DNA from: Lysobacterales bacterium
GTDB taxonomy: Bacteria > Pseudomonadota > Gammaproteobacteria > Xanthomonadales > Rhodanobacteraceae
Direction of reading: 5' to 3'
Length of the DNA stretch: 64,000 nt
NCBI GenBank assembly: GCA_017305135.1
Contig: JAFKNA010000018.1
Coordinates: 1-64,000 of the forward strand
The position numbers and the translations under genes are program-made. Below are positions 35,334-43,664 of this stretch, piece by piece. Positions within the stretch are counted from its first letter, which is position 1, and each line of letters begins with the position of its first letter. The notes below the pieces were generated by a model. It was not told where the DNA came from and did not search any database. It saw only the letters and a program-made list of their open reading frames with translations.

Positions 35334-36443
35334 TCACTCGAAGTCGTCCGCAAAGATGCCATCGCTCGACGCCGGACCGAACAGGTCGGCGCCCTCCTGC
35401 ACGACGAATGCCGCGTCCATGCCTCCGGCCACGAGGACCCGGCCGTCGACGAGACGGACGGCCATGGCCGTGTCCCGCGCGCGCGACATCCACCCTGCGT
35501 CCAGCGAAGTCCCGGTTGCGGGATCGAACAGTTCCGCATCCTGCCGGGCACGATCCTCATCCGCGCCGCCGGCGATCAGCAGGCGGCCGTCGGCCATCAG
35601 CGTGACGGTCGGCGACATGCGGCCGTGGAGGAGCGTACCGCCGTCGCCAAAGCTGCCCGTCACCGGGTCGTAGATCTCGATCCCGCGCGGATACTGGCTG
35701 TTGGCATAGCCTCCGATCATGGCGACCCGGCCGTCGGGAAGCAGGACCGCCCGCGCGTTCACGCGCGCATGCGCCATGCTCCCGGTTGCGGTGAAGGTTT
35801 CGGTGGCGGGGTCGAACACCTCCGCGCTGGCGAGGGCCGCCTCGGTGCTGGCGCCACCGGCCACCAGGAAGCGGCCATCCTCCAGTCGCACCCCGACGGC
35901 CGATTGGCGGCCTTCGAGCAGGGGCGCCGTGGCTGCGAACGTGTTCGATCGCGGGTCCCACACTTCGGCGGCGCTGAAGTCCTCGTTCGCCCCGCCCGCG
36001 ACCAGCACGCGCCCGTCGGGGAGTTCGCCGGCGACGAAGGCGACGCGGCCGCGGAGCATCGACCCGGTGGCCTCGAAGGCGCCCGAGGCCGGATCGTAGA
36101 GTTCGGCGCTGGCAAGGAATCCCGAGCGGGTGAAGCCGCCGACGACGAGAACCCGCCCGTCGCCCAGCATGATCGCCGCCGCGGTGTCGCGCGGCGCGTG
36201 CATGGGCGGGCCGGCGATGAAACGGCCTTCCGCAGGCTCGTAGAACTCGGTCGTGGCGAGCCCGTCGTTCTCATCGGCACCACCGGCGATGAGCACGCGG
36301 CCGTCGGCGAGCAGCGTCGCAGTGGCGGACATGCGCGGATGCTGCATCGATCCGGTCGGCGCGAACTGCGCGTTGGCCGCTTCGGGCATGGCAAGCGCGG
36401 CAAGCGACGCCGCAAGGAACAGGATCCATGTCGGGACAGGCAT
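35334..36443 (-). CDS. Secreted Kelch-like repeat protein with IFADDFE tail
   Basis: 369 residues, start ATG at 36443. Signal peptide about 1-25 (ending EAANAQ). Six or seven Kelch-type repeats of about 48 residues follow, each with LLADGRVLIAGGADE-like and AELYDPASGAFEATGSM-like halves; this pattern folds as a beta-propeller. The protein ends exactly in SSDGIFADDFE. No catalytic residues of galactose oxidase are evident. The gene is divergent from the winged-helix/TPR regulator at 36576, with 132 bases between the starts, so the regulator may control it. Confidence 0.85.
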   Translation of the reverse strand: MPVPTWILFLAASLAALAMPEAANAQFAPTGSMQHPRMSATATLLADGRVLIAGGADENDGLATTEFYEPAEGRFIAGPPMHAPRDTAAAIMLGDGRVLVVGGFTRSGFLASAELYDPASGAFEATGSMLRGRVAFVAGELPDGRVLVAGGANEDFSAAEVWDPRSNTFAATAPLLEGRQSAVGVRLEDGRFLVAGGASTEAALASAEVFDPATETFTATGSMAHARVNARAVLLPDGRVAMIGGYANSQYPRGIEIYDPVTGSFGDGGTLLHGRMSPTVTLMADGRLLIAGGADEDRARQDAELFDPATGTSLDAGWMSRARDTAMAVRLVDGRVLVAGGMDAAFVVQEGADLFGPASSDGIFADDFE

Positions 36444-36575
36444 ATGCGGCTCCACCGGGGGACGGGAAACCAGCATGCCGCCCGGCGTTACCGGCGAAGT
36501 GTGATTCCGGTAGCATCGGCCTGCCACGCGGGTAGCATCCGCGCGGGATGGCCCAGCGAGGAGGGCGCGGAGCCG

Positions 36576-38921
36576 ATGGCGTCGGTGCAGTACCACTTCG
36601 ACTCGTTCCACGTGCTGCCGTCTACGCGGCAGGTCCGGCGTGGCGGGGAAGCCGTGGAACTGCCGCGCCTCGTGTTCGACTGCGCCCTGTACCTCCTGGA
36701 GCACCGCGAGCGGGCCATCGGCCGCGATGAACTGGTCGCCGCGGTCTGGGGCCGGGTGGATGTGGCCGATACGCAGCTGAGCCAGCTGATCCGGCGCCTG
36801 CGCCAGCACCTGGGCGACGATGCCCACCAGCAGAAGTTCGTGCAGACCATCCCCGGCTTCGGCTACCGCTGGGCGGCGCCGGTGTCGGCCAGCGCGGCAG
36901 ATGAAGCGGAACCCGAGCCCGCGTCGGCGCCGGTCGAGGGCGACCCGACCGCAGGAGTCGCCGGAAGCTCGCCGGCGCGCCCGCATGCTCCACTGCGTGG
37001 GAGAGCCTGGCTGGCCCTCGCCGCCGCTGCGGCCTTCGTGCTGGTGTGCGGCGGCATCCTGGCCCGGGTACTGCTTCCCCGCTCCGGCGCGGAGATTTCG
37101 GAGGATCGCGCCATCGTCCTGCCACTCGATGTCGCGGCCTCCGCGACGGACGCCTGGTTGCGCCTCGGCGGCATGGACCTGGTGGCGCAGCGGCTCCGCT
37201 CGGCCGGAATGCTGGTCCCACGGACCGAGAGCATGGTTGCCGCGCTCGATGCCAAGGCCGATTCGCCGCGCGGGAACGAGCGCATCGCCGCGCTCTTCGG
37301 CGCGGAACTCATCGTCAGCGGAACGGTGGAGCATGCGCCGCCCGTGTGGCACGTGAAGCTCGTCGCGAAGCGAGGCGATGACCCGCCGGAGGCTGGCCAG
37401 GCCGAAGATGCCGACGCGATCCGCGCCCTGCACGTGGCGACCGACCGCCTCGCGATTGCGCTCGGTCGCCGCCCGGCACCCGGCCCCGATGTCGCGGGCG
37501 AATCCTGGATTCAGCCCGTACGCGCGGCGATCCTGGCCAACCAGATCGCCACCGCGCGTTCGCTGCTGGACGATGCGCGCGGCCAGATGGACGGGATCGA
37601 GTGGGCCTACTGGCAGGCGCGCGTCGAGTTCGGTGCGGCTCGGTGGGACGAGGCCGCTTCGCTGCTGGACGACCTGCTGGGCAGCGAAGAAGCCGTTCGG
37701 GATCCCTCCCGGCATGCCAGGATCCTGATCGCGCGGGCCGGCGTGCATATCAGGACCGCGAGTTACGCGGAGGCCGAATCCGCCTTCGATGCTGCGGCGC
37801 GTCTGCTCGCGGCAGGTGGCAGTCCCGCGGAGCACGCGGAAGCCCTGGCAGGGCGGGGTGTCGCGCGTGCGGCCCTCGGCCGGATGGATGAAGCCCTGGC
37901 CGACCTCGGGCAGGCCCGCGGCGAAATGGAGCGCGCGGGAGACACCTACGGCGCGATCCGCGTCGACGCCAACCGCGGCATCTTCGAACTGGCACGCGAT
38001 CGCCCGGCCGATGCGCTGCCATGGCTGCAGGATGCCGCGCGCCGGTTCGAGGAATTCGGGGCAGTGGGCCCGGTCCTGTCCACGCTGGACGCGGTGTCCG
38101 ATGCGCACGCCATGCTGCTGCAGTGGGACGAGGCGCTGGCCGTCGACGAGCGGCGATGGGCGCTGCGGCAGAAGGCCGACCCGATGCAGGGTTACCTGAT
38201 GGGCGTCGACCGCAGCCGCACCCTGCTGGCGGTGGGCCGGCTTGGCGACGCGGAGCAGACCCTCGACACCATCGAGGCGGACTACCCGGGCATGCGCCGG
38301 CCAATTGCCCAGGGCCTCAATGCAATGCGCGCGGAACTGGCATGGGCACGCGGCCGCCACGCCGAGGCACTGCTGCAGGCCCGCCAGGGACTGGCGGATG
38401 CGCCCTGCCGCACCGATGGCTTCCCTTGCGACACGCTGGGCCTTATCTACCAGCGGGCCCTCGTCGCATCGGGTGACATCGACCGCGAGGCGGTCCCGCC
38501 GGTGCTCCGGGACATTCCGCCCGACGAGATTCCCGAGTCCGCCTTCGTCGACGTGGTGCGCGCGGAGTGGGCCGCGGCGCGAGGCGACAAAACGGCTGCG
38601 GAGGCCAATTTCAGCGCAGGGCTCCGGCGGGCCACCCATGCCGGCACCCCGGCGGACCTGGTGCGGGTAGTGAATGCGTACTCGCGCTGGCTGATCGGCG
38701 AAAAGCGCCTGGACGAGGCCGCGGCCGTGGCCGGCCAGGTGGCCTTCTGGGCCGACCAGGACTTTTCCAGCGCCCTGCTGCAACTGGAACTCACGCACGC
38801 GATCGGCGCGGGCGGCCCCCAGGCCGCAGCCCTTGCCCGCGTGCAGGGGATGGCGGGCGAGCGCGTCGTTCCAGTCGAGCTTGCCGACTCCGCCCGTTCG
38901 GTGCTGTCGCTGCGCCCTTGA
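36576..38921 (+). CDS. Membrane-anchored winged-helix/TPR regulator (paralogue of the one at 16411)
   Basis: 781 residues. Winged helix at about 5-105 (LVFDCALYLLEHRERAIGRD, TQLSQLIRRLRQHLGDD, VQTIPGFGYRWAAP), an Ala/Pro linker, one membrane helix (about 148-170), a degenerate TolB-like segment (RAIVLPLDVAASATDAWLRL) and then about 500 residues of TPR-like helical repeats (ARILIARAGVHIRTASYAEA). Architecture and order match the protein at 16411. Start at ATG 36576, the second codon of a clear winged-helix domain, with GAGGAGG and GGAG upstream; TAGCAT at 36532-36537 may be the -10. Divergent from the Kelch-like gene, a likely target. Confidence 0.82.
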   Translation: MASVQYHFDSFHVLPSTRQVRRGGEAVELPRLVFDCALYLLEHRERAIGRDELVAAVWGRVDVADTQLSQLIRRLRQHLGDDAHQQKFVQTIPGFGYRWAAPVSASAADEAEPEPASAPVEGDPTAGVAGSSPARPHAPLRGRAWLALAAAAAFVLVCGGILARVLLPRSGAEISEDRAIVLPLDVAASATDAWLRLGGMDLVAQRLRSAGMLVPRTESMVAALDAKADSPRGNERIAALFGAELIVSGTVEHAPPVWHVKLVAKRGDDPPEAGQAEDADAIRALHVATDRLAIALGRRPAPGPDVAGESWIQPVRAAILANQIATARSLLDDARGQMDGIEWAYWQARVEFGAARWDEAASLLDDLLGSEEAVRDPSRHARILIARAGVHIRTASYAEAESAFDAAARLLAAGGSPAEHAEALAGRGVARAALGRMDEALADLGQARGEMERAGDTYGAIRVDANRGIFELARDRPADALPWLQDAARRFEEFGAVGPVLSTLDAVSDAHAMLLQWDEALAVDERRWALRQKADPMQGYLMGVDRSRTLLAVGRLGDAEQTLDTIEADYPGMRRPIAQGLNAMRAELAWARGRHAEALLQARQGLADAPCRTDGFPCDTLGLIYQRALVASGDIDREAVPPVLRDIPPDEIPESAFVDVVRAEWAAARGDKTAAEANFSAGLRRATHAGTPADLVRVVNAYSRWLIGEKRLDEAAAVAGQVAFWADQDFSSALLQLELTHAIGAGGPQAAALARVQGMAGERVVPVELADSARSVLSLRP

Positions 38922-39039
38922 CGGATCATCACGGCAGCGCCGGGCTGCCCTGCGGGAGCGGACATTCGCTTGGGGAATTTCCGATCGAGGCAGCGCCGTC
39001 GGCGAAGGCCTTGACCCATCCTGATTGCGTAATGTTGCT

Positions 39040-39218
39040 CGAAGAGCAAGATGGATCCCGGCTTTCGCCGGGATGACGGCAAAGCGGGGCCCGGGATGGG
39101 GCCAGAACGGGTTTTGGCGCCAGAGCGGGCTTCCGGGTGGCGCCATGGCGGGCTTGTTGGGGCGTCGCCTCCGGAACCTCTGGACACATCGTCATTCCGG
39201 CGAAGGCCGGGTCCCGGC
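39040..39218. repeat. Family-B-related palindromes
   Basis: The 540-base gap 38922-39461 has no gene I can support. It contains ATGGATCCCGGCTTTCGCCG-GGATGACG (about 39049-39076) and an inverse copy GTCATTCCGGCGAAGGCCGG (about 39192-39211). These resemble the right end of family B with different arm sequence. The rest of the gap shows nothing recognisable. Confidence 0.7.
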
Positions 39219-39461
39219 GCCTTTGCAAGCTGTTGAAGGCGCTGGATTCGCGCTGTCGGGCGCCTTCGCCGCCGCGGCGAGCAACAGCGGCCGGGCGGGA
39301 GCCCTGCCCTTGCAGGGTGGCGCCAACGAAATCCGTGCCGCCGCTGGCGCCCGGCACCTACCAGGCTACCGCGAGACTACCCCGTCGCTACGGTCGCGGC
39401 ATGGCGGATGGCCGGTGCCGGTGCAGTATCCGGCCACAGCCCATCGATTCGAGGAGGTCCC

Positions 39462-41021
39462 ATGCGTGCCCTTTCCGCACTTCTGGCCGGCATCAGCTTC
39501 GCCTGCCTTGCGCTGCACCCCGGCAGCGCCGCCTCGGCGCCGGTGCCGACACAAATCGCCGTTCCTGCCGATGCGGCGGACTGCTCGGCCGTTCCGGGCG
39601 CCGTGGTGCATGACGACGGCACCTATGAGAGCGGCTTCGGCGGCTGGTTCAAGACCGTCGACACCTCCGAATTCGTGGACCGCTTCGATCCGCCGGTCCG
39701 CCCCTCCACACTGGATGCCGTCTGCGTGGCCTTCGCCGTGCAGGGCCCGGAGATCACGGATTTCCAGTTCAACGTGCGGATCTATGCCATGGACGGCCCG
39801 GATGGCGCGCCCGGCACCCTGCTCGGCGAAGTGCCGGCCACGCTGCCCCAGATCGCCCCGTACGAATACGGCGCGCAGGGCGCATTCTTCCGCGTCGACA
39901 TCTCGATGCTCAACCTCGTCCTCAACGACGAGGTGTACGTGGGCGTGGAATGGAATGACATGGCGTATCCGGGCAGCATGATCAACATCGCCTCGGACGC
40001 CGAGTCCGGCGGACCGCTGGCCGGCGGCTACCACCGCAACACCTTCACGCCCTGGACGCCACTCTACTTCTCATTTCTCTCGTCCTACCGCGCCCTGCTG
40101 ATCCGCACCATCGCGCGCGCGCCGAAACCAATCCTCGCCGTCGAGCGGAACAAGGTGGAGACGATCGACCACTGCGCCGCCAACCCGGAACAGGGCAATG
40201 GCGTCGCGGAACCGGGAGAGGAAATCGACCTGCAGGTCCCGGTGCTCGCCAGCGCCGGCGGCTTCGGCGGAGTGACCCTGCGCCTTGCGCTGCCCGCCCC
40301 GCCGGGTGTGCAGTACAGGATCTCCGACTCCGCGTTGGGCTCGATCGCCGAAGGCGCGAGCGCCACCGGCCTGCTGCGCATTGCGCTGGAGCCCGGCGTC
40401 CAATGCATGCAGGACATCGAGCTTCTCCTGCAGATGGACAGCGACCAAGGCACCTTCTACTCGACCTTCCCGCTGGAAGTCGGCCGCAGCGCGAAGGAAT
40501 ACGGACCCGCCGTCCTGCCGCTGAAGATTCCGGAGCCGGACGAGGAGGGCATCGAATCTTCGATTCAGATACCGACGGGCGGCAACGTCGAGGAGCTTGC
40601 CGTGTCGGTCAGGCTCAAGCACTACACCGTGGGCGATATCATCCTGCGCCTGCGCAGCCCGTCGGGAACGGTGATCACCCTGCTCGACCGCCCGGGCTAT
40701 CCGCCATTTCCGGGTTGCGAGAACGAGGTCAACTCCATCTTCTTCATGGACGGCGAGGCGGATCCCGAGGACGTGTGCGACCCCGACGGCGGCATGTGGC
40801 CGGCATATCTGGTCGGGCCGACCGAACCGCTGGCCACGTTCGCCGGTGAAGACATGCAGGGCACCTGGACGCTGATTACGGCCGATGTCAGCAGCGGCAA
40901 CACCGGCGCGCTGGAGGACTGGTCGCTCCACCTGACGCCGGCGCCTTCGGACGCGTGCTCCATCTGCGGAGCCGCAGGCAACGAGGCCATCTTCGCCAAC
41001 GGCTTCGACGCCGGGCCGTGA
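39462..41021 (+). CDS. Secreted protein with C-terminal P-domain and IFANGFD tail
   Basis: 519 residues, ATG at 39462 with GAGGAGG upstream. Signal peptide about 1-25. The N-terminal half is beta-rich and unassigned, followed by an NEW1-like or Ig-like stretch (GNGVAEPGEEIDLQVPVLAS). The C-terminal about 130 residues are a proprotein-convertase P domain (ELAVSVRLKHYTVGDIILRL, SPSGTVITLLDRPG, MQGTWTLITADVSSGNTGAL, EDWSLHL), usually attached to secreted proteases, but no protease domain is present here. The chain ends GNEAIFANGFDAGP. The stop overlaps the GTG start of the next gene by four bases. Confidence 0.82.
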   Translation: MRALSALLAGISFACLALHPGSAASAPVPTQIAVPADAADCSAVPGAVVHDDGTYESGFGGWFKTVDTSEFVDRFDPPVRPSTLDAVCVAFAVQGPEITDFQFNVRIYAMDGPDGAPGTLLGEVPATLPQIAPYEYGAQGAFFRVDISMLNLVLNDEVYVGVEWNDMAYPGSMINIASDAESGGPLAGGYHRNTFTPWTPLYFSFLSSYRALLIRTIARAPKPILAVERNKVETIDHCAANPEQGNGVAEPGEEIDLQVPVLASAGGFGGVTLRLALPAPPGVQYRISDSALGSIAEGASATGLLRIALEPGVQCMQDIELLLQMDSDQGTFYSTFPLEVGRSAKEYGPAVLPLKIPEPDEEGIESSIQIPTGGNVEELAVSVRLKHYTVGDIILRLRSPSGTVITLLDRPGYPPFPGCENEVNSIFFMDGEADPEDVCDPDGGMWPAYLVGPTEPLATFAGEDMQGTWTLITADVSSGNTGALEDWSLHLTPAPSDACSICGAAGNEAIFANGFDAGP

Positions 41022-41746
41022 CCTGCGGCTTCACCAGGCGCGCCGTACGCATCATCCTGGCGTTCGCACTATCCGCTTCGTGCCCCGTCACGGCGCACGA
41101 AGCGGGCGGCGCGCTGGGCGCATGGCCGCTGGGCCTCATCGGACCCGCCCCTGTCGGCCATATCAAGGTCGAAACTCTCCCCTTCTTCGACAACAACACG
41201 ACTGCAGGCGGCACCGACACGATCAACCGGCTTCCCGGCTCCTGCATCTCCCGGGAGCACCTTGGCGGGCCGGAACGCATCTACCGCCTCACCCTGCACC
41301 AGGAAGCGGGCATGCTCTTCACGGTCATCCCGCAAACCCCGGAGTACGACCCCGCCATCTATCTCACCGACGCAAGCGGAAGCGGGGAGCAATGCCTCGC
41401 CGGCGCCGACGCGCACGGGCCCGGACAGCGTGAAACCTTCGCCTTCGGCAGCGCCTTCGTACCGGGAGAGACGTATTACCTGTACATCGACAGCATCCAC
41501 GACGCGGCCACCGATGCGGCGGGAGCGGCCGGTCCGTATCGGCTGGAGATCACCACGCAATTGCTGGTGGGCCCGCAGGTGGGTCCAGCGAGCGCGGGCC
41601 GACCGGAGTCCAGCGCGGCGGCACTCGCGTTTCCCTCCGGGCGTCAGGCGCTGAACCGGGGCAGCGTCGAACGATGTTGCCGTCTGCGCCTCAAGAGCGC
41701 CGAGCCGGAGCTCGGCGCTCCCGGGAAGGCACCCGATCCCGCGTGA
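41018..41746 (+). CDS. Secreted PPC-like domain protein
   Basis: 242 residues from a GTG at 41018 that overlaps the stop of the P-domain gene (GTGA), indicating translational coupling. Signal peptide about 1-30 (ending CPVTAHE). The centre resembles a bacterial pre-peptidase C-terminal (PPC) domain: ERIYRLTLHQEAGMLFTVIP, then YDPAIYLTDASGSGEQCLAG and YYLYIDS. The last 30 residues read through a family-A-like palindrome at about 41698-41726, so the C-terminal tail derives from repeat DNA. With its partner it probably forms a secreted pair of unknown role. Confidence 0.75.
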   Translation: MTCGFTRRAVRIILAFALSASCPVTAHEAGGALGAWPLGLIGPAPVGHIKVETLPFFDNNTTAGGTDTINRLPGSCISREHLGGPERIYRLTLHQEAGMLFTVIPQTPEYDPAIYLTDASGSGEQCLAGADAHGPGQRETFAFGSAFVPGETYYLYIDSIHDAATDAAGAAGPYRLEITTQLLVGPQVGPASAGRPESSAAALAFPSGRQALNRGSVERCCRLRLKSAEPELGAPGKAPDPA

Positions 41747-41762
41747 TGTCGCTCGAGTTCCG

Positions 41763-42140
41763 TTACGCCGCCTTGCGCAGCGCACTCCACCCTGCGCTGG
41801 ACGCCGCGACGAGCAGCTCGTCCAGGCGATCCGCCCAGCGCTGCAGCGCCACAGCACGTTCGTCGAACCGTTCGGCGCGGTCGTAAACACCGTGCACGCC
41901 CTTGGGGCGATGATTCAGACACAGCTCCGCTACCTCCATCGGCACGCCTCCCATTTCAGAAAGCTGCGTCCGGACCGTTCGGCGCAGATCGTGGATCAGC
42001 AACCCCTCGGGCCAGCGCTCGACGGTCGCCAGTGCCTGGTTGAGCGCGGATGCTGAAACCGGCTTGATTCCACCGCTGCGGCTGGAAGGCAGCACCCATT
42101 CCGAGTGGCCCGCCAGCGTCCGCAGTTCGCAAAGCCATGT
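41763..42140 (-). pseudogene. C-terminal fragment of a P4-type tyrosine recombinase (integrase)
   Basis: Residues from WLCELRTLAGHSEWVLP through IHDLRRTVRTQLSEMGG and EVAELCLNHRPKGVHGVYDR to the stop at 41763 match the C-terminal catalytic region of P4-family integrases. The R-x-x-R-like box HDLRRT and the catalytic Tyr in VYDR are present. The N-terminal arm-binding and core-binding domains and the first catalytic Arg are missing. In the reading frame it is fused to a higA fragment upstream, so the visible 176-codon frame is a chimera, not a real gene. Confidence 0.8.
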
Positions 42141-42197
42141 GCGCGGCGTACCGCCGGCATCAGCGCGGCCATCGGCTGCCAAGACATGCCGCTTGAT

Positions 42198-42549
42198 GCC
42201 AAGCAGGCTATCCGTTGGGAGGCCGAGATTCTTGTGCAGTTCGCGGACCATTTTGATCGTCAGGCCGCGCTTCCGGTTCAGGACTTCGTACACGCGGTTC
42301 GGTTCCCGATGGATGGAACGAGATCCTTCACCGACAGCCCGCCCTGCTCCATGCGGAATCGAATCGCTTCGATGAGGTCAGGCGCATCGATAGGGTAGCG
42401 TCTGGCTTCATAGGCCTCGACCAGCGTCAGCATCACATCGAAGGGTCGCCGTCCTTCGTGCCAGACTCCGGCTCGGCATCGAAGTAGGCGGACAGCTCCC
42501 GCAGGGCGGCGTCGTAATCGCTTTCGGTGTGTATCGGGCGGATGTTCAT
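42198..42549 (-). pseudogene. Broken HigA-family antitoxin gene
   Basis: From an ATG at 42549 the frame reads MNIRPIHTESDYDAALREL and SAYFDAEPESGTKDGDPSM then stops. The next part continues in another frame (FDVMLTLVEAYEARRYPID, LIEAIRFRMEQGGLSVKDL), and the helix-turn-helix end in a third (YEVLNRKRGLTIKMVRELH, KNLGLPTDSLLG). Together these make almost the whole HigA protein, a DNA-binding antitoxin, interrupted by two frameshifts. The end is fused in frame to an integrase fragment. Confidence 0.85.
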
Positions 42550-42640
42550 GGAGCCTCCACGGTCGCTGCATCGACCTTGTCATATTCGGCGTGCGTACCG
42601 ATAACTTGATGTAGACAGCCCGGGTTGAATCCACCTTCCT
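42546..42640 (-). pseudogene. 3' remnant of a HigB-type toxin gene
   Basis: Immediately upstream of higA, and overlapping it by ATGA, one frame reads IGTHAEYDKVDAATVEAP before the stop at 42546. The frame next to it reads RAVYIKLS just before. HigB toxins (RelE-like mRNA interferases) normally end VYIKFIGTHAEYDKID, so this is their last 25-30 residues with a one-base deletion. The rest of higB is gone. Confidence 0.75.
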
Positions 42641-43079
42641 CCGCGTGCAGCGATGTTTAATTGCCTCCGTCCCTTTTTACCCGGCATCCCGCATCGACAT
42701 GGCCTTGAACACTTCTCCTCGTTTGGCCCTTCACCCCAGGTCGGCGGCTACTACGGCCTCCGCTGACTTCTCGCTCCGGCTCAGCGCCGTCGGACTTTCA
42801 TCCACGAGGCGAGATCTCCCCGGGTAAGAACGTACTCCTTCACTGCACGACCGCCGGATCTACGCCACCTCGCCTTGATCACGAGAGCTTCGCGGTCTTT
42901 GGCCCGCTCGCCCTGCTTGGCAGCGACTTCTATCCGGTTCTTGTCCATCGGCCCGCAGCTTCGCTCCGCGCTTCCTCCCCACGGTCGGTCTCCCTTCCGC
43001 GTTGCGCTTCGCTTCACTCGCCGTGATCAGCTTGTGGGAGGACTTGCACCTCCAAGAGTGCGCCCGTGCCGGGCGCACC
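42641..43079 (-). other. Unidentified remnant region
   Basis: About 440 bases with no gene I can support. A 78-codon frame on the minus strand (42781-43017) contains MDKNRIEVAAKQGERAKDRE, which begins like CsbD-family stress proteins but then diverges; it has no clear start signal of its own. The composition differs from the flanks, and the stretch looks like mobile-element or group-II-intron-flank debris. I could not confirm either. Confidence 0.35.
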
Positions 43080-43112
43080 AAAAAAAAGCCCGGCGTATCA
43101 GCCGGGCTTTTT
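43080..43112 (-). terminator. Bidirectional intrinsic terminator
   Basis: GCCCGGC/GCCGGGC (43088-43094 and 43101-43107) with loop GTATCA is flanked by eight A residues on the left and five T residues on the right. Read on the minus strand, the stem is followed by T8, directly after the stop of the small secreted gene at 43132. It closes that transcription unit well. Confidence 0.92.
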
Positions 43113-43131
43113 ATCTCTAGAGTAGTAGCAC

Positions 43132-43635
43132 TTAGTCGACAGAGAAATTCTGCAGTGAAACTGGGAGGTTGGGGGTCACATTGATCGAGAATCCACCTTC
43201 CAGTGGCATTGCGCCTTCAGCAGCACGAAGGCCCGACAAAATCACATAATATGTCGTGCCGGCGGTATAGCGCGCGGGGTCCAGAGTCAGCGTGGTCGAG
43301 GCCTCTCCCGTGGCCAAGCTTTGGATCGGAGCCGGCGGGGCAACGGAACAACCCGTTGTAACAAAAAGCCCCCATCCCCAATCCGGGGTAGCCGTTACAG
43401 TAAAGGAGCCGTCGACGTTATCACCGGCAACGAAAGACCAAACCTTCTGGCCAGCCTCGTTTGCCAAACTATAGGGCCCAATAACTTCGATTCCCCCACC
43501 GGCGCCAACTGTAGTGCCGTTGAGCACATTAGGGGCGCTTACAGTCGTCATTTCATCACATGCCGGCGGAGCGGCGTAAGCTGACGCAGCAAAGAACAGT
43601 GATCCTACTGCGGCCACACAGAGCTTATTAATCAT
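43132..43635 (-). CDS. Small secreted PPC-like protein with LPVSLQNFSVD C-terminus
   Basis: 167 residues. The ATG at 43635 is preferred over a GTG three codons earlier because GGAG lies eight bases before it. Signal peptide about 1-22 (ending ASAYA). The mature part has a PPC-like pattern (VWSFVAGDNVDGSFTVTATP, DPARYTAGTTYYVILSG), similar to part of the protein at 41018. The chain ends PNLPVSLQNFSVD, a P-V-S-L-Q-x-F ending that I associate with exported proteins of related bacteria. The base composition is clearly more AT-rich than the neighbourhood. An intrinsic terminator follows at once. Confidence 0.75.
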   Translation of the reverse strand: MINKLCVAAVGSLFFAASAYAAPPACDEMTTVSAPNVLNGTTVGAGGGIEVIGPYSLANEAGQKVWSFVAGDNVDGSFTVTATPDWGWGLFVTTGCSVAPPAPIQSLATGEASTTLTLDPARYTAGTTYYVILSGLRAAEGAMPLEGGFSINVTPNLPVSLQNFSVD

Positions 43636-43664
43636 TTGTGTCACTCCTCACTAGAAATTCTTTC

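Noticed and set aside
35124-38921. Continuous 1265-codon open frame on the plus strand
   Set aside because: Only the part from ATG 36576 has a recognisable protein (winged helix/TPR). The first 480 codons run antisense to the Kelch-like gene and are a GC-rich shadow without signal or domain.
35334-39146. Continuous 1270-codon open frame on the minus strand
   Set aside because: Real coding starts at ATG 36443 with a signal peptide and Kelch repeats; the upstream 900 codons mirror the regulator gene on the other strand.
42781-43017. CsbD-like or other small protein (78 codons, minus strand)
   Set aside because: Similarity covers only the first 15 residues and there is no ribosome binding site or conserved end; kept only as a remnant region.
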